Below are positions 44,952-53,145 of a stretch of DNA of 64,000 nucleotides, piece after piece. Position 1 is the stretch's first letter; each line of letters starts with the position of its first letter. The stretch covers positions 62,001-126,000 of the forward strand of contig NZ_RHQM01000005.1 of NCBI RefSeq assembly GCF_003935375.1. Reading direction: 5' to 3'. Source of the DNA: Stutzerimonas xanthomarina. Lineage in GTDB: Bacteria > Pseudomonadota > Gammaproteobacteria > Pseudomonadales > Pseudomonadaceae. The notes beneath the pieces were generated by a model that made no database searches, had not been told where the DNA came from, and was given only the letters and a program-made list of their open reading frames with translations. The translations under genes and the position numbers were made by a program.

Positions 44952-45449
44952 TCACCACCAGTACTTTCCGAAGTTTTCCGGGTTGGCCCAGAACCTGGCA
45001 TTCAGCCAGTCCGGAACCTGCTTGTATTGGAGCAGGTCGTAGGTGAAGAGCGTCAAGGTCTGTCCGTCGCGCTGGAAGCGCTCGCTGACTTGCAGGGCTA
45101 GTGCATAGAAGTCTGTGGTCTGCCATTCGGATGCGTCGAGATCCACGAGTACCGCCATACGGCTGGCATTCAGATTGCGAACGCTGCCGAGCAGCTCCAG
45201 GCCGTTACGCTTGGGCATATGCTCCAGGCAGTCGACGAACAGGGCCAAATCGTAGCGCTGAGAGGCCAGTTGCTCTGATAGCGGCGCGGCATCGGCGCGG
45301 TCTAGCTGAAACTCCGGATGACATTCGGCGTAGGCAGCCAGAGCAGGTTGATCACTGCGCCCCACGTGCAATAGACGGCTTGGGGCATAGTGCTCGAGCA
45401 TCGCCGCAAGCGCTTGTTGTGGCGTGTGCACTACAGGGTTTTCAGTCAA
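44952..45449 (-). CDS. Methyltransferase-like small protein
   Basis: A 165-residue protein with a Rossmann-like layout: [17 protein letters not shown] as a degenerate glycine loop, [22 protein letters not shown] as the post-I/motif IV region and a Trp-rich tail ([13 protein letters not shown]). It is shorter than standard class I methyltransferases and the glycine loop has one Gly, so cofactor binding is doubtful. DUF6231 is a possible family but I am unsure. It is co-oriented with the ychJ-like gene. Confidence 0.7.
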   Translation of the reverse strand: MTENPVVHTPQQALAAMLEHYAPSRLLHVGRSDQPALAAYAECHPEFQLDRADAAPLSEQLASQRYDLALFVDCLEHMPKRNGLELLGSVRNLNASRMAVLVDLDASEWQTTDFYALALQVSERFQRDGQTLTLFTYDLLQYKQVPDWLNARFWANPENFGKYWW

Positions 45450-45581
45450 TCGAGAATCCTCGTTTCAAAGGTGAAGACTAGCGCGGTGCCGTTTGTCGGC
45501 CTAGTCTGAAAATAACCGGAGCCGCCCGGATTCCCGTACGTGGCGATTCTGGCTGAATGTCCACACTGGAGGTTTTGATCG

Positions 45582-46220
45582 ATGAGTACATTACGGACAG
45601 CAGTACCCGTTATTGTCATGACCACGTTCCTGGCTGGTTGTGCAGGCGTGCAGAAACAGGATTGGCCGACATGTGCGGCCGTGGGTGGCGTGAGCGGTGC
45701 CGCGCTGGGGGCCATCGAGAGCAGCTCCTATGCCGGTTGGGGTGCGCTGATCGGTGGTGGTGTCGCGGCAGCCTATTGTTGGGCCAACGGCATGGAAGAG
45801 GAAACGGTCGCCGTCGTCGAGACGGTCGAGCCGATGCCTCAGTCCGAGCCGGAACCGGAGCCTGCGGCAGAGCCGGTGCGCGTCGAACTGGACGTCAAGT
45901 TCGACTTCGATCGTGATGTGGTCAAGCAGGATAGCTATGGCGACATCCAGAATCTGGCTGATTTCATGAAGGAATATGGCCAGACCACGACCGTGCTCGA
46001 AGGCCACACCGACTCCGTCGGTACCGATGCCTACAATCAGCGCCTTTCCGAGCGCCGCGCCAATGCGGTTCGTCAGGTGCTGGTCGACCAGTATGGCGTC
46101 GAGGGTGATCGGGTGAATGCAGTTGGCTACGGCGAATCGCGCCCGGTCGCCGATAACGCAACCGAAGAAGGCCGCGCTATCAACCGTCGCGTAGAGGCTG
46201 AGGTCGAAGCACGCCCTTGA
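45582..46220 (+). CDS. OmpA-family peptidoglycan-binding lipoprotein
   Basis: A 212-residue protein with a lipobox LAGC (Cys20), a glycine-rich segment (GAIESSSYAGWGALIGG) that may be a membrane hairpin, an acidic proline-rich linker (EPEPEPAAEP) and an OmpA C-terminal domain with HTDSVGTDAYNQRLSERRANAV, which binds diaminopimelate in peptidoglycan. A terminator at 46241 follows. Confidence 0.9.
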   Translation: MSTLRTAVPVIVMTTFLAGCAGVQKQDWPTCAAVGGVSGAALGAIESSSYAGWGALIGGGVAAAYCWANGMEEETVAVVETVEPMPQSEPEPEPAAEPVRVELDVKFDFDRDVVKQDSYGDIQNLADFMKEYGQTTTVLEGHTDSVGTDAYNQRLSERRANAVRQVLVDQYGVEGDRVNAVGYGESRPVADNATEEGRAINRRVEAEVEARP

Positions 46221-46240
46221 GTCGAATGCGGTAACAGATC

Positions 46241-46272
46241 CAGCCGGGCCCACAGTGCCCGGCTGTTTTATT
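46241..46272 (+). terminator. Terminator after the OmpA-like gene
   Basis: CAGCCGGGC (46241-46249) and GCCCGGCTG (46257-46265) form a 9-bp stem followed by TTTTATTT on the plus strand. Confidence 0.85.
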
Positions 46273-46280
46273 TACGGCTG

Positions 46281-46745
46281 TCAGAACGACGGCCGTGCGC
46301 TGGCTAGCGCGATCACCAGCAGGCCGAGCAGGAGGTTGATACCCACCAGTCGGCGAATCTGCCCGAGCACCGCACCAGCGTCCGGCCACCGCTCGGCCTC
46401 GACCGCGCGCTTGAGGACCGGCAACTGCAGTAACTGAATACGCAGAAACAGCGCCAGCATCACCAGGTACAGACCGGCCATGATGTGAACATAGCGCGGT
46501 GCGCTTTCCAGTGGGCCGAAACGCATGTGCCACATGCCGATCCCGCTTAGCGGCAATACCAGCACCGCCACCCAGACCCAGACGAAAAAACGTCGGAACA
46601 CATCTGCCCATAAGTTCAACCGCTCCGGTGCCTGCAGCACCGCCACCGCCGCCGGGCGCAGCACCATCCAGGCGAAAAACATTCCGCCCACCCAGACCGT
46701 CGCGGCGAGTACATGCAGGGTGTAAAGCAGGGCAAATGACGTCAT
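46281..46745 (-). CDS. CopD-family integral membrane protein
   Basis: A 154-residue protein with four hydrophobic segments and conserved histidines (LHVLAATVWVGG; WHMRFGP; YVHIMAG), the pattern of the CopD/DUF2269-like copper-associated family. A role in copper handling or membrane redox is suggested by the family only. It converges on the OmpA-like gene and is divergent from dinG. Confidence 0.75.
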   Translation of the reverse strand: MTSFALLYTLHVLAATVWVGGMFFAWMVLRPAAVAVLQAPERLNLWADVFRRFFVWVWVAVLVLPLSGIGMWHMRFGPLESAPRYVHIMAGLYLVMLALFLRIQLLQLPVLKRAVEAERWPDAGAVLGQIRRLVGINLLLGLLVIALASARPSF

Positions 46746-46806
46746 GGGGCAAATCTCCGGTGGCGGCAGGGCGAACGCGCGCTATCATAGCCGCCCCATT
46801 GAAGTA

Positions 46807-46822
46807 CTGAAAATATATACAG
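46807..46822. promoter_or_regulatory. LexA (SOS) box of dinG
   Basis: CTG-AAAATATATA-CAG is a perfect LexA consensus 10 bases before the dinG ATG, well placed to block transcription or its start. The site also lies upstream of the divergent CopD-like gene. Confidence 0.9.
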
Positions 46823-46832
46823 CTCCGCGCCC

Positions 46833-48977
46833 ATGCTCAGCACCGAACTCAAGTCCCAGATCCAGGGCGCCTACAGCCGTTTTCTCGAAGCCAAGGGGCT
46901 CAAGGCCCGCTATGGCCAGCGCCTGATGATCGCCGAGGTCGCCAAGGTGCTCGGCACTATCAAGACCGATGATGAAGGGCGTCGCGAGAGCGAGCCCGCG
47001 GTCGTCGCGGTCGAAGCGGGCACCGGTACAGGCAAGACCGTCGCCTACAGTCTGGCGGCGATCCCCACCGCCAAGGCGGCTGGCAAGCGGCTGGTAATCG
47101 CCACGGCAACGGTCGCCCTGCAGGAGCAGATCGTGCACAAGGATCTGCCGGACCTGATGCGCAACAGCGGACTGAATTTCAGCTTCGCATTGGCCAAGGG
47201 CCGCGGGCGCTACCTGTGCCTGTCAAAGCTGGATCTGTTGCTGCAGGAGGGCCAGGCGCAGAGCGCGACCGCCCAGTTGTTCGAGGAGGAAGGCTTCCGC
47301 ATCGAGGTCGACGAGCGCAGCCAGAAGCTCTTCACCGGCATGATCGAGAAGTTGGCGGGTAATCGCTGGGATGGCGACCGCGACAGCTGGCCGGAGGAGC
47401 TGGGCGATGCGGACTGGTCGCAGCTCACCACGGATCACAGCCAATGCACCGGCCGGCATTGCCCCAACTTTCAGCAGTGCGCGTTCTACAAGGCGCGCGA
47501 GGGCATGACCAAGGTCGACGTGATCGTCACCAACCACGACATGGTTCTGGCAGACCTGGCCCTTGGCGGCGGTGCGGTGTTGCCCGATCCACGTGACACC
47601 ATCTACGTCTTCGACGAAGGGCATCACCTGCCGGACAAGGCCATCGGTCACTTCGCCCATTTCACTCGGTTGCGCTCCACGGCTGACTGGCTCGGGCAGG
47701 TGGAAAAGAACCTGACCAAGCTGCTTGCCCAACATCCGCTGCCGGGCGAGCTCGGTCGGCTGGTGGAGGGCATTCCAGAACTGGCTCGTGATCTGCGCAC
47801 CCAGCAGCAGTTCATGTTCAGCGCCTGTGAGCAATTGGCCGATTTCAAGGCCGGTGAGGACATGGAGGGCCGTGAGCGGCCGCGGCACCGCTTCATCGGT
47901 GGCGTGGTGCCGGAGCATCTGATCGATCTGGGCACCGAGCTGAAGAAGGGTTTTTCCAAGCTGACCGATCTGTTCAGTCGGATTGCTGAACTGCTCAAGG
48001 AGGCCATGGACGGCGAAGCAGGTGGCGGAATCGCCAGCCATCAGGCCGAGGAGTGGTACCCGCTGTTCGGCAGTCTGCTGACGCGTTCGCAGAACAATTG
48101 GGAGTTGTGGACCGCATTCACCGTCGAAGACCCGGAGGATAGCCCGCCAATGGCGCGCTGGCTGACCCTGGCGGAAGGTGGGGCGCTGTTCGATATCGAG
48201 GTCAATGCCAGCCCGATCCTTGCAGCGGAAACATTGCGGCGAAATCTCTGGAATGTCGCCTTTGGTGCGCTGGTGACATCGGCGACGCTCACGGCGCTGA
48301 ACAGTTTCGACCGCTACCGCATGCGGGCCGGTTTGCCCAAGGCTGCGGTCACCGCCGTGGTGCCGAGTCCTTTTCATCATGCCGATGCCGGGGTGCTGCG
48401 CGTCCCCGATCTGAAGGCCGATCCGCGCGATGCTGCAGCACACACGGCAGCCATCGCCCGCGAGCTGCCGGGATTGGTCGAAGGTGCACGGGGAACGCTT
48501 GTACTGTTCTCGTCACGCAAGCAGATGCAGGACGTGTTCGACGGCCTGGAGTGTGAATGGCGTCGGCGGGTGCTGATCCAGGGCAACCTGTCCAAGCAGG
48601 AAACCCTGAACAAGCACAAGGCGCGGGTGGACGATGGCGAGTCCAGCGTGCTGTTCGGGCTTGCCAGCTTTGCCGAAGGCGTCGATCTGCCGGGGGCATA
48701 CTGCGAGCATGTGGTGATTGCGAAGATTCCGTTTGCGGTCCCCGATGACCCGGTCGAGGCCGCATTGGCAGAGTGGATCGAGGCGCGCGGCGGCAATCCC
48801 TTCATGGAGATCGCCGTTCCAGATGCCTCTCTGCGGCTGGTGCAGGCCTGTGGGCGGCTGCTGCGTACCGAGGCGGACCGTGGAACCATCACGCTGCTCG
48901 ACCGGCGGGTTGTGACGCAGCGCTATGGCAAGGCGATCCTCAATGCGCTGCCGCCGTTCCGTCGCGAGATTGGTTGA
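46833..48977 (+). CDS. dinG: ATP-dependent DNA helicase DinG
   Basis: A 714-residue superfamily 2 (XPD-like) helicase. Walker A GTGTGKT is at 63-69, four Fe-S cysteines include CTGRHCPNFQQC, the DEAH-type box is DEGHHL, and C-terminal motifs VI QACGRLLR are present. It unwinds D-loops, R-loops and forked DNA during damage responses. Its LexA box immediately upstream shows SOS control. A serine hydrolase gene follows 109 bp downstream. Confidence 0.95.
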   Translation: MLSTELKSQIQGAYSRFLEAKGLKARYGQRLMIAEVAKVLGTIKTDDEGRRESEPAVVAVEAGTGTGKTVAYSLAAIPTAKAAGKRLVIATATVALQEQIVHKDLPDLMRNSGLNFSFALAKGRGRYLCLSKLDLLLQEGQAQSATAQLFEEEGFRIEVDERSQKLFTGMIEKLAGNRWDGDRDSWPEELGDADWSQLTTDHSQCTGRHCPNFQQCAFYKAREGMTKVDVIVTNHDMVLADLALGGGAVLPDPRDTIYVFDEGHHLPDKAIGHFAHFTRLRSTADWLGQVEKNLTKLLAQHPLPGELGRLVEGIPELARDLRTQQQFMFSACEQLADFKAGEDMEGRERPRHRFIGGVVPEHLIDLGTELKKGFSKLTDLFSRIAELLKEAMDGEAGGGIASHQAEEWYPLFGSLLTRSQNNWELWTAFTVEDPEDSPPMARWLTLAEGGALFDIEVNASPILAAETLRRNLWNVAFGALVTSATLTALNSFDRYRMRAGLPKAAVTAVVPSPFHHADAGVLRVPDLKADPRDAAAHTAAIARELPGLVEGARGTLVLFSSRKQMQDVFDGLECEWRRRVLIQGNLSKQETLNKHKARVDDGESSVLFGLASFAEGVDLPGAYCEHVVIAKIPFAVPDDPVEAALAEWIEARGGNPFMEIAVPDASLRLVQACGRLLRTEADRGTITLLDRRVVTQRYGKAILNALPPFRREIG

Positions 48978-49086
48978 TAGGCGAGATAACCGGTCGCGAT
49001 ATCTCCCCATCACCGCTTCGTCTGGCGGTTTTGTTGCGTAATGGCGGCTGCAAGAATCCCGAGAATTGATTGCGAGAGGTGACAGC

Positions 49087-50235
49087 GTGCAGGTTCAGGG
49101 CTATTTCGATCTTCGTTTCGAGGCCGTTCGCGATGCGTTCGGCGCGCTGTTCGATGGCACCCAGCAGCGCGGCGCGGGACTCTGCGTGCAGATCGGCGGC
49201 GAGACGGTCGTCGATCTCTGGGCCGGCGTTGCCGACAATCAGGGCGAGCAGGTGTGGCACAGCGATACGGTGGTCAACCTGTTCTCCTGCACCAAGACCT
49301 TCACCGGGGTTGCTGCGCTGCAGCTGGTCGAGGAAGGCAAGCTGCAGCTGGATGAGCCCGTCGGCCGTATATGGCCGGAGTTCGCAGTCAATGGCAAGGA
49401 AACCATCACCCTGCGTCAGCTGCTCTGCCATCGGGCGGGATTGCCGGCGATTCGCAGACCGCTAGCCGCTGAAGCGCTGTACGACTGGGACGTCATGACT
49501 GCCGCGCTAGCAGCCGAAGAGGCATGGTGGACGCCCGGCACCGATCAGGGCTACGCGGCGATGACCTACGGCTGGCTGGTTGGTGAGCTCCTGCGTCGTG
49601 TCGATGGGTGTGGGCCTGGGGAGTCGATCGTTCGTCGTACGGCGGTGCCGCTCGGGCTTGACTTCCATATCGGTCTCGGCGATTCCGAGGCTCATCGTGT
49701 CGCTTATCTCACGCGCACCAAGAACGACTTCGGTGACGCTGCCGCGCAGCGCCTGTTCAAGGCCTTGATGAGCGAGCCGGAGTCAATAAGTGTCCGGGCC
49801 TTCAACAATCCACCGTCCATCATGAGCAGTGGTAACAAACCGGAATGGCGACGCATGGCGCAACCGGCAGCCAACGGCCATGGCAATGCCCGCTCGTTGG
49901 CGGGTTTCTATACAGGGTTGCTGCAGGGCAAACTTCTGGATGAGTCGCTGCTGCGCGAGATGACCAGCGAGCACAGCGCAGGACAAGACCGCACTCTATT
50001 GGCGGCCACGCGTTTCGGCCTCGGTTGCTGGTTGGATCAGCCGCACGTCGCCAATGCCACCTTTGGCATGGGAGAGCAGGCGTTTGGTCACCCTGGTGCC
50101 GGTGGCAGTGTTGGTTTTGCCGATCCGGAGCGTGAACTGGGGTTCGGTTTCGTGACCAATACCCTCGGCCCCTATGTGCTGATGGACCCGCGTGCGCAAT
50201 CGCTGGCGCGCAGCGTTGCAGCATGCCTGCGTTGA
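49087..50235 (+). CDS. Class C beta-lactamase/EstB-type serine hydrolase
   Basis: A 382-residue protein with the SxxK motif S67-C-T-K70, a candidate Tyr motif (MTYGWLVGE) and a third motif FGHPGAGGS, the signature of EstB-like carboxylesterases in the class C beta-lactamase fold. It has no signal peptide, so an intracellular esterase is more likely than a beta-lactamase. I start it at the GTG at 49087, which has GAGAGG upstream, instead of the TTG at 49066. Confidence 0.85.
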   Translation: MQVQGYFDLRFEAVRDAFGALFDGTQQRGAGLCVQIGGETVVDLWAGVADNQGEQVWHSDTVVNLFSCTKTFTGVAALQLVEEGKLQLDEPVGRIWPEFAVNGKETITLRQLLCHRAGLPAIRRPLAAEALYDWDVMTAALAAEEAWWTPGTDQGYAAMTYGWLVGELLRRVDGCGPGESIVRRTAVPLGLDFHIGLGDSEAHRVAYLTRTKNDFGDAAAQRLFKALMSEPESISVRAFNNPPSIMSSGNKPEWRRMAQPAANGHGNARSLAGFYTGLLQGKLLDESLLREMTSEHSAGQDRTLLAATRFGLGCWLDQPHVANATFGMGEQAFGHPGAGGSVGFADPERELGFGFVTNTLGPYVLMDPRAQSLARSVAACLR

Positions 50236-50371
50236 ACCACTCGTCACTTCTGGCCTCGCACGCTTTTCAAAAGAAGGGCTTGCGTCCACAATTTCAACTC
50301 GAACTCAATAGTGGCCTCACCTCGATTGGTCGCACCCTCCTAGAACGCTTCTGGTTGACGGAACCTGCCTC

Positions 50372-50998
50372 ATGAACCTGCTGAAGAGCGTCTCCCTGAT
50401 TTTCTGCATGATCGTCGTTGCCGGCTGCAGCTCGAAGAGCGAGAAACCGAGCGAGGCCGCTGCCCCGGCTACGGTCAAGGTGGATTACGCTTGGCTCGAT
50501 GAGTACGAGCCGCAGTTGAAGGATGCGCTCGTGGGCAGTGGTTTCGAGGTGGAGCGCCGTGACAGCGTGCTGGTGGTGACAGCGCCGGTGGACTCGTCCT
50601 TCAATCCGGATCGTCCCGGCATGCTCCTGCCGGTAACCCTCGGGCCGATCACTCGTGTTGCAAAGCTGGTCGAGAAGGACGACAAGACTGCCGTAGTCGT
50701 ACTCGGTCATGCCGACAGCACTGGCTCTGCGGACACCAATCGCACCGTCAGTCGCGAGCGTGCCGGTGCAGTGGCGGCCATTTTCCGCCTGAGTGGCCTC
50801 AAGCATAACCGCCTGCGCATTCGAGGCCTGGGTTCCGATATGCCGCGTGCAGCCAACGACAGCAAGGAAGGCCGGGCTCTGAACCGTCGGGTCGAGATGG
50901 TACTGGCGCCGCAGGCGACGATGCTCGCATTGATCGCCAAGTACGAGCAGCCGGCGCAGACCGCGACTCAGGTGGCGCAAGCCGAGGTCGCCAAGTAG
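50372..50998 (+). CDS. OmpA-family lipoprotein
   Basis: A 208-residue protein with a lipobox VAGC (Cys19), about 60 residues of linker and a C-terminal OmpA peptidoglycan-binding domain (VVVLGHADSTGSADTNRTVSR; RALNRRVEM). It is one of two OmpA-like lipoproteins in the window. It follows the serine hydrolase gene by 136 bp and has a strong terminator. Confidence 0.9.
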   Translation: MNLLKSVSLIFCMIVVAGCSSKSEKPSEAAAPATVKVDYAWLDEYEPQLKDALVGSGFEVERRDSVLVVTAPVDSSFNPDRPGMLLPVTLGPITRVAKLVEKDDKTAVVVLGHADSTGSADTNRTVSRERAGAVAAIFRLSGLKHNRLRIRGLGSDMPRAANDSKEGRALNRRVEMVLAPQATMLALIAKYEQPAQTATQVAQAEVAK

Positions 50999-51020
50999 CG
51001 CTGCCAGGCATTGGATATCG

Positions 51021-51046
51021 ACAGGCCCGCATGCGGGCCTGTTTTC
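51021..51046 (+). terminator. Terminator after the second OmpA-like gene
   Basis: ACAGGCCCGC and GCGGGCCTGT (51021-51042) form a stem centred on AT, followed by TTTT on the plus strand. Confidence 0.85.
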
Positions 51047-51194
51047 GTTGGGCATGGTTGCCTTGAATCAAGCGCGTTGCCTGAGCACGCGGATAAGCTA
51101 GTTCATGCAGGCCGGCTGGGTTCAACCACCGTCGCCCGGCGAATGGCCGCCTGGTAGGCTGAAGCCTGCTTATTCGACTACAAGGAGCCCCGCG

Positions 51195-51842
51195 ATGATC
51201 CAGACCCTGGCCGATATGCGCCGTGACTACACCCGTGACGGACTCAGCGAGGCCAATGCACCAGCCGAGCCGTTCGGATTGTTTCGTCAGTGGTTCACCG
51301 AGGCCACGAAAACCGAACAGGCACCGGTGGAGCCTAACGCGATGTCCCTGGCTACGGTCGACTCCGACGGCCATCCTCACTGTCGTATCCTGCTTCTCAA
51401 GGCGCTGGATGATCGAGGCTTTACCTTTTTCACCAATTACGACAGCGCTAAGGGTGAGCAACTGAATGCTTCGCCCTATGCAGCCATGACTTTCTTCTGG
51501 CCGACACTCGAGCGTCAGGTTCGTATCGAGGGGCGGGTGGAGAAGGTTACTCAGGAGGAGTCGGATGCTTATTTTCAAGTCCGCCCCTTGGGTAGCCGGC
51601 TCGGTGCCTGGGCATCGCCGCAGAGCCAGGTGATTCGCGATCGCGCCGAACTTGAGCGTTTGCTGGCGGAAACCGAGCAGCGCTTTCTCGACACGGCGCC
51701 CCATTGTCCGCCGCACTGGGGTGGTTATCGCCTGTTGCCGGAGCGTATGGAGTTCTGGCAGGGCCGGCCTAGCCGCCTGCATGATCGTCTCGACTATCGT
51801 TTGATCGCAAACAGCTGGCAGCGGGAGCGCTTGGCGCCCTAA
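51195..51842 (+). CDS. pdxH: Pyridoxamine/pyridoxine 5'-phosphate oxidase
   Basis: A 215-residue FMN enzyme ([80 protein letters not shown]-type C-terminus ending RLAP). It makes pyridoxal 5'-phosphate. The start at 51195 has AAGGAG upstream; the frame to 51105 is rejected. Confidence 0.97.
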   Translation: MIQTLADMRRDYTRDGLSEANAPAEPFGLFRQWFTEATKTEQAPVEPNAMSLATVDSDGHPHCRILLLKALDDRGFTFFTNYDSAKGEQLNASPYAAMTFFWPTLERQVRIEGRVEKVTQEESDAYFQVRPLGSRLGAWASPQSQVIRDRAELERLLAETEQRFLDTAPHCPPHWGGYRLLPERMEFWQGRPSRLHDRLDYRLIANSWQRERLAP

Positions 51843-52066
51843 ATGGTCTCCCAGCAACGAACTAGTCCAGGCGCTGTTGCTCCAAGCCTCTTATACCGGA
51901 GAGCGGCGCTTTGCTGGAGCGCCAGCGGGTAAGCTCTCGCGCCGTGCTGGCAACGTTCTGTAACCAGCAAACGATCATCTGGTGCTAGGGGATGTGCTTT
52001 CCGATGGTCAGAGACCATGAAAGCGTGGCTTGTTTGTTCGGGTCTGATCTTCTGAAAGTGTCCGAA

Positions 52067-52303
52067 TCAGAGGCCGGGGTAGTGTTGTATCTGCTGCTCC
52101 AGCCAGCTTTGTAGTTCCCGCCGCTTGATCTTCTGACTCTTCGCGTCGGCGAGGCGTTGTAGCATCCAGCTGCGCTTGTCTGGGTCGCTGCCGGCGATTG
52201 AAAGCGCCAGGTCCCGATCGGCCCAAAGTCGGAAGCGCATGATCAGCCAGCCGTGAAAAGCCAGGCCAGCTATGGTGGTGATGGCTATGATGAAGTAATC
52301 CAT
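52067..52303 (-). CDS. Small inner-membrane protein
   Basis: A 78-residue protein with an N-terminal hydrophobic segment (DYFIIAITTIAGLAFHGWLIM) and a charged, helical cytoplasmic tail (MLQRLADAKSQKIKRRELQSW). It sits between pdxH and slyB, a position also occupied in Pseudomonas aeruginosa. I do not recognise a function. A single-span membrane protein with a cytosolic helix is the plain reading. Confidence 0.65.
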   Translation of the reverse strand: MDYFIIAITTIAGLAFHGWLIMRFRLWADRDLALSIAGSDPDKRSWMLQRLADAKSQKIKRRELQSWLEQQIQHYPGL

Positions 52304-52467
52304 GGATCGTCTCGGCGAGAGGAACCGGTGCGCCAGGTTCGACTCGCATAGGTATGCTAGGAAGGTAGTAAATGCTGAGTCAGGACGGAGAAGTTGCCAA
52401 GCGCTTTTTTGTCGCTACTGCTCATGCCGCCGTTCAGAACGAAACAGCTGTCCGCAGGAGAATTGCA

Positions 52468-52929
52468 ATGCGTAGGTCCATTTATGTCGCTTCCTTTACA
52501 GCTCTGACGCTCGCTCTGGGTGGGTGCGCCTCCAGCCTGACCGGAGATACCTATTCTCGGGATGAGGCGCGAGCCGTACAGACCGTGCGTTACGGAACCA
52601 TCGAATCGCTGCGTCCAGTGAAGATCGAGGGAACCAAGACCCCCATCGGCACCGGCGCTGGCGCAGTGGTTGGTGGCGTTGCCGGCAGTGGCATCGGCGG
52701 CGGTCGTGGCAGCGCGGTTGCCGCTGTAATCGGTGCGGTTGCCGGTGGCATGCTCGGTGCCGCGGCAGAAGAGGGGATAACCCGTACCCAGGGTGTCGAG
52801 ATCACCGTGCGCGAGGATGATGGCAACATGCGCGCCTATGTGCAGGCCGTGGAGCCCAATCAGGTGTTTCGGGTCGGACAACGGGTTCGCATCCTCACCG
52901 TCAGTGGTACCAGTCGCGTGGCGCCCTGA
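52468..52929 (+). CDS. slyB: SlyB-like glycine zipper outer-membrane lipoprotein
   Basis: A 153-residue lipoprotein with a lipobox LGGC (Cys20) and a 2TM glycine zipper (GAGAVVGGVAGSGIGGGRGS; GAVAGGMLGAAAEE) followed by a beta-rich C-terminus. SlyB-like proteins help keep outer-membrane lipid asymmetry. The ATG at 52468 has GCAGGAG upstream. A strong terminator follows. Confidence 0.88.
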   Translation: MRRSIYVASFTALTLALGGCASSLTGDTYSRDEARAVQTVRYGTIESLRPVKIEGTKTPIGTGAGAVVGGVAGSGIGGGRGSAVAAVIGAVAGGMLGAAAEEGITRTQGVEITVREDDGNMRAYVQAVEPNQVFRVGQRVRILTVSGTSRVAP

Positions 52930-52961
52930 TCTTCATAGCAGCTGCCCGAGGCTGAGGTCAG

Positions 52962-53012
52962 AGCGCTGTCACCGCTCCGTAAACGGAACGGTGACAGCGC
53001 TTTTTGTTTTTC
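52962..53012 (+). terminator. Strong terminator after slyB
   Basis: A long GC hairpin (AGCGCTGTCACCG paired with CGGTGACAGCGCT, loop TCCGTAAACGGAA) followed by TTTTTGTTTTT. It isolates slyB from the Mrp operon. Confidence 0.9.
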
Positions 53013-53145
53013 GAAATACATGAATCCATGACGCCAGCATCATCGGTATGGATAATCGGGCACACATTTATGTGCTGTTTCAGGCAGTTGCTGTGCCTGC
53101 AAGGATAAGAATGCCTCCGCTCAGGTGGCTTAAGGGGTCTCGTTC

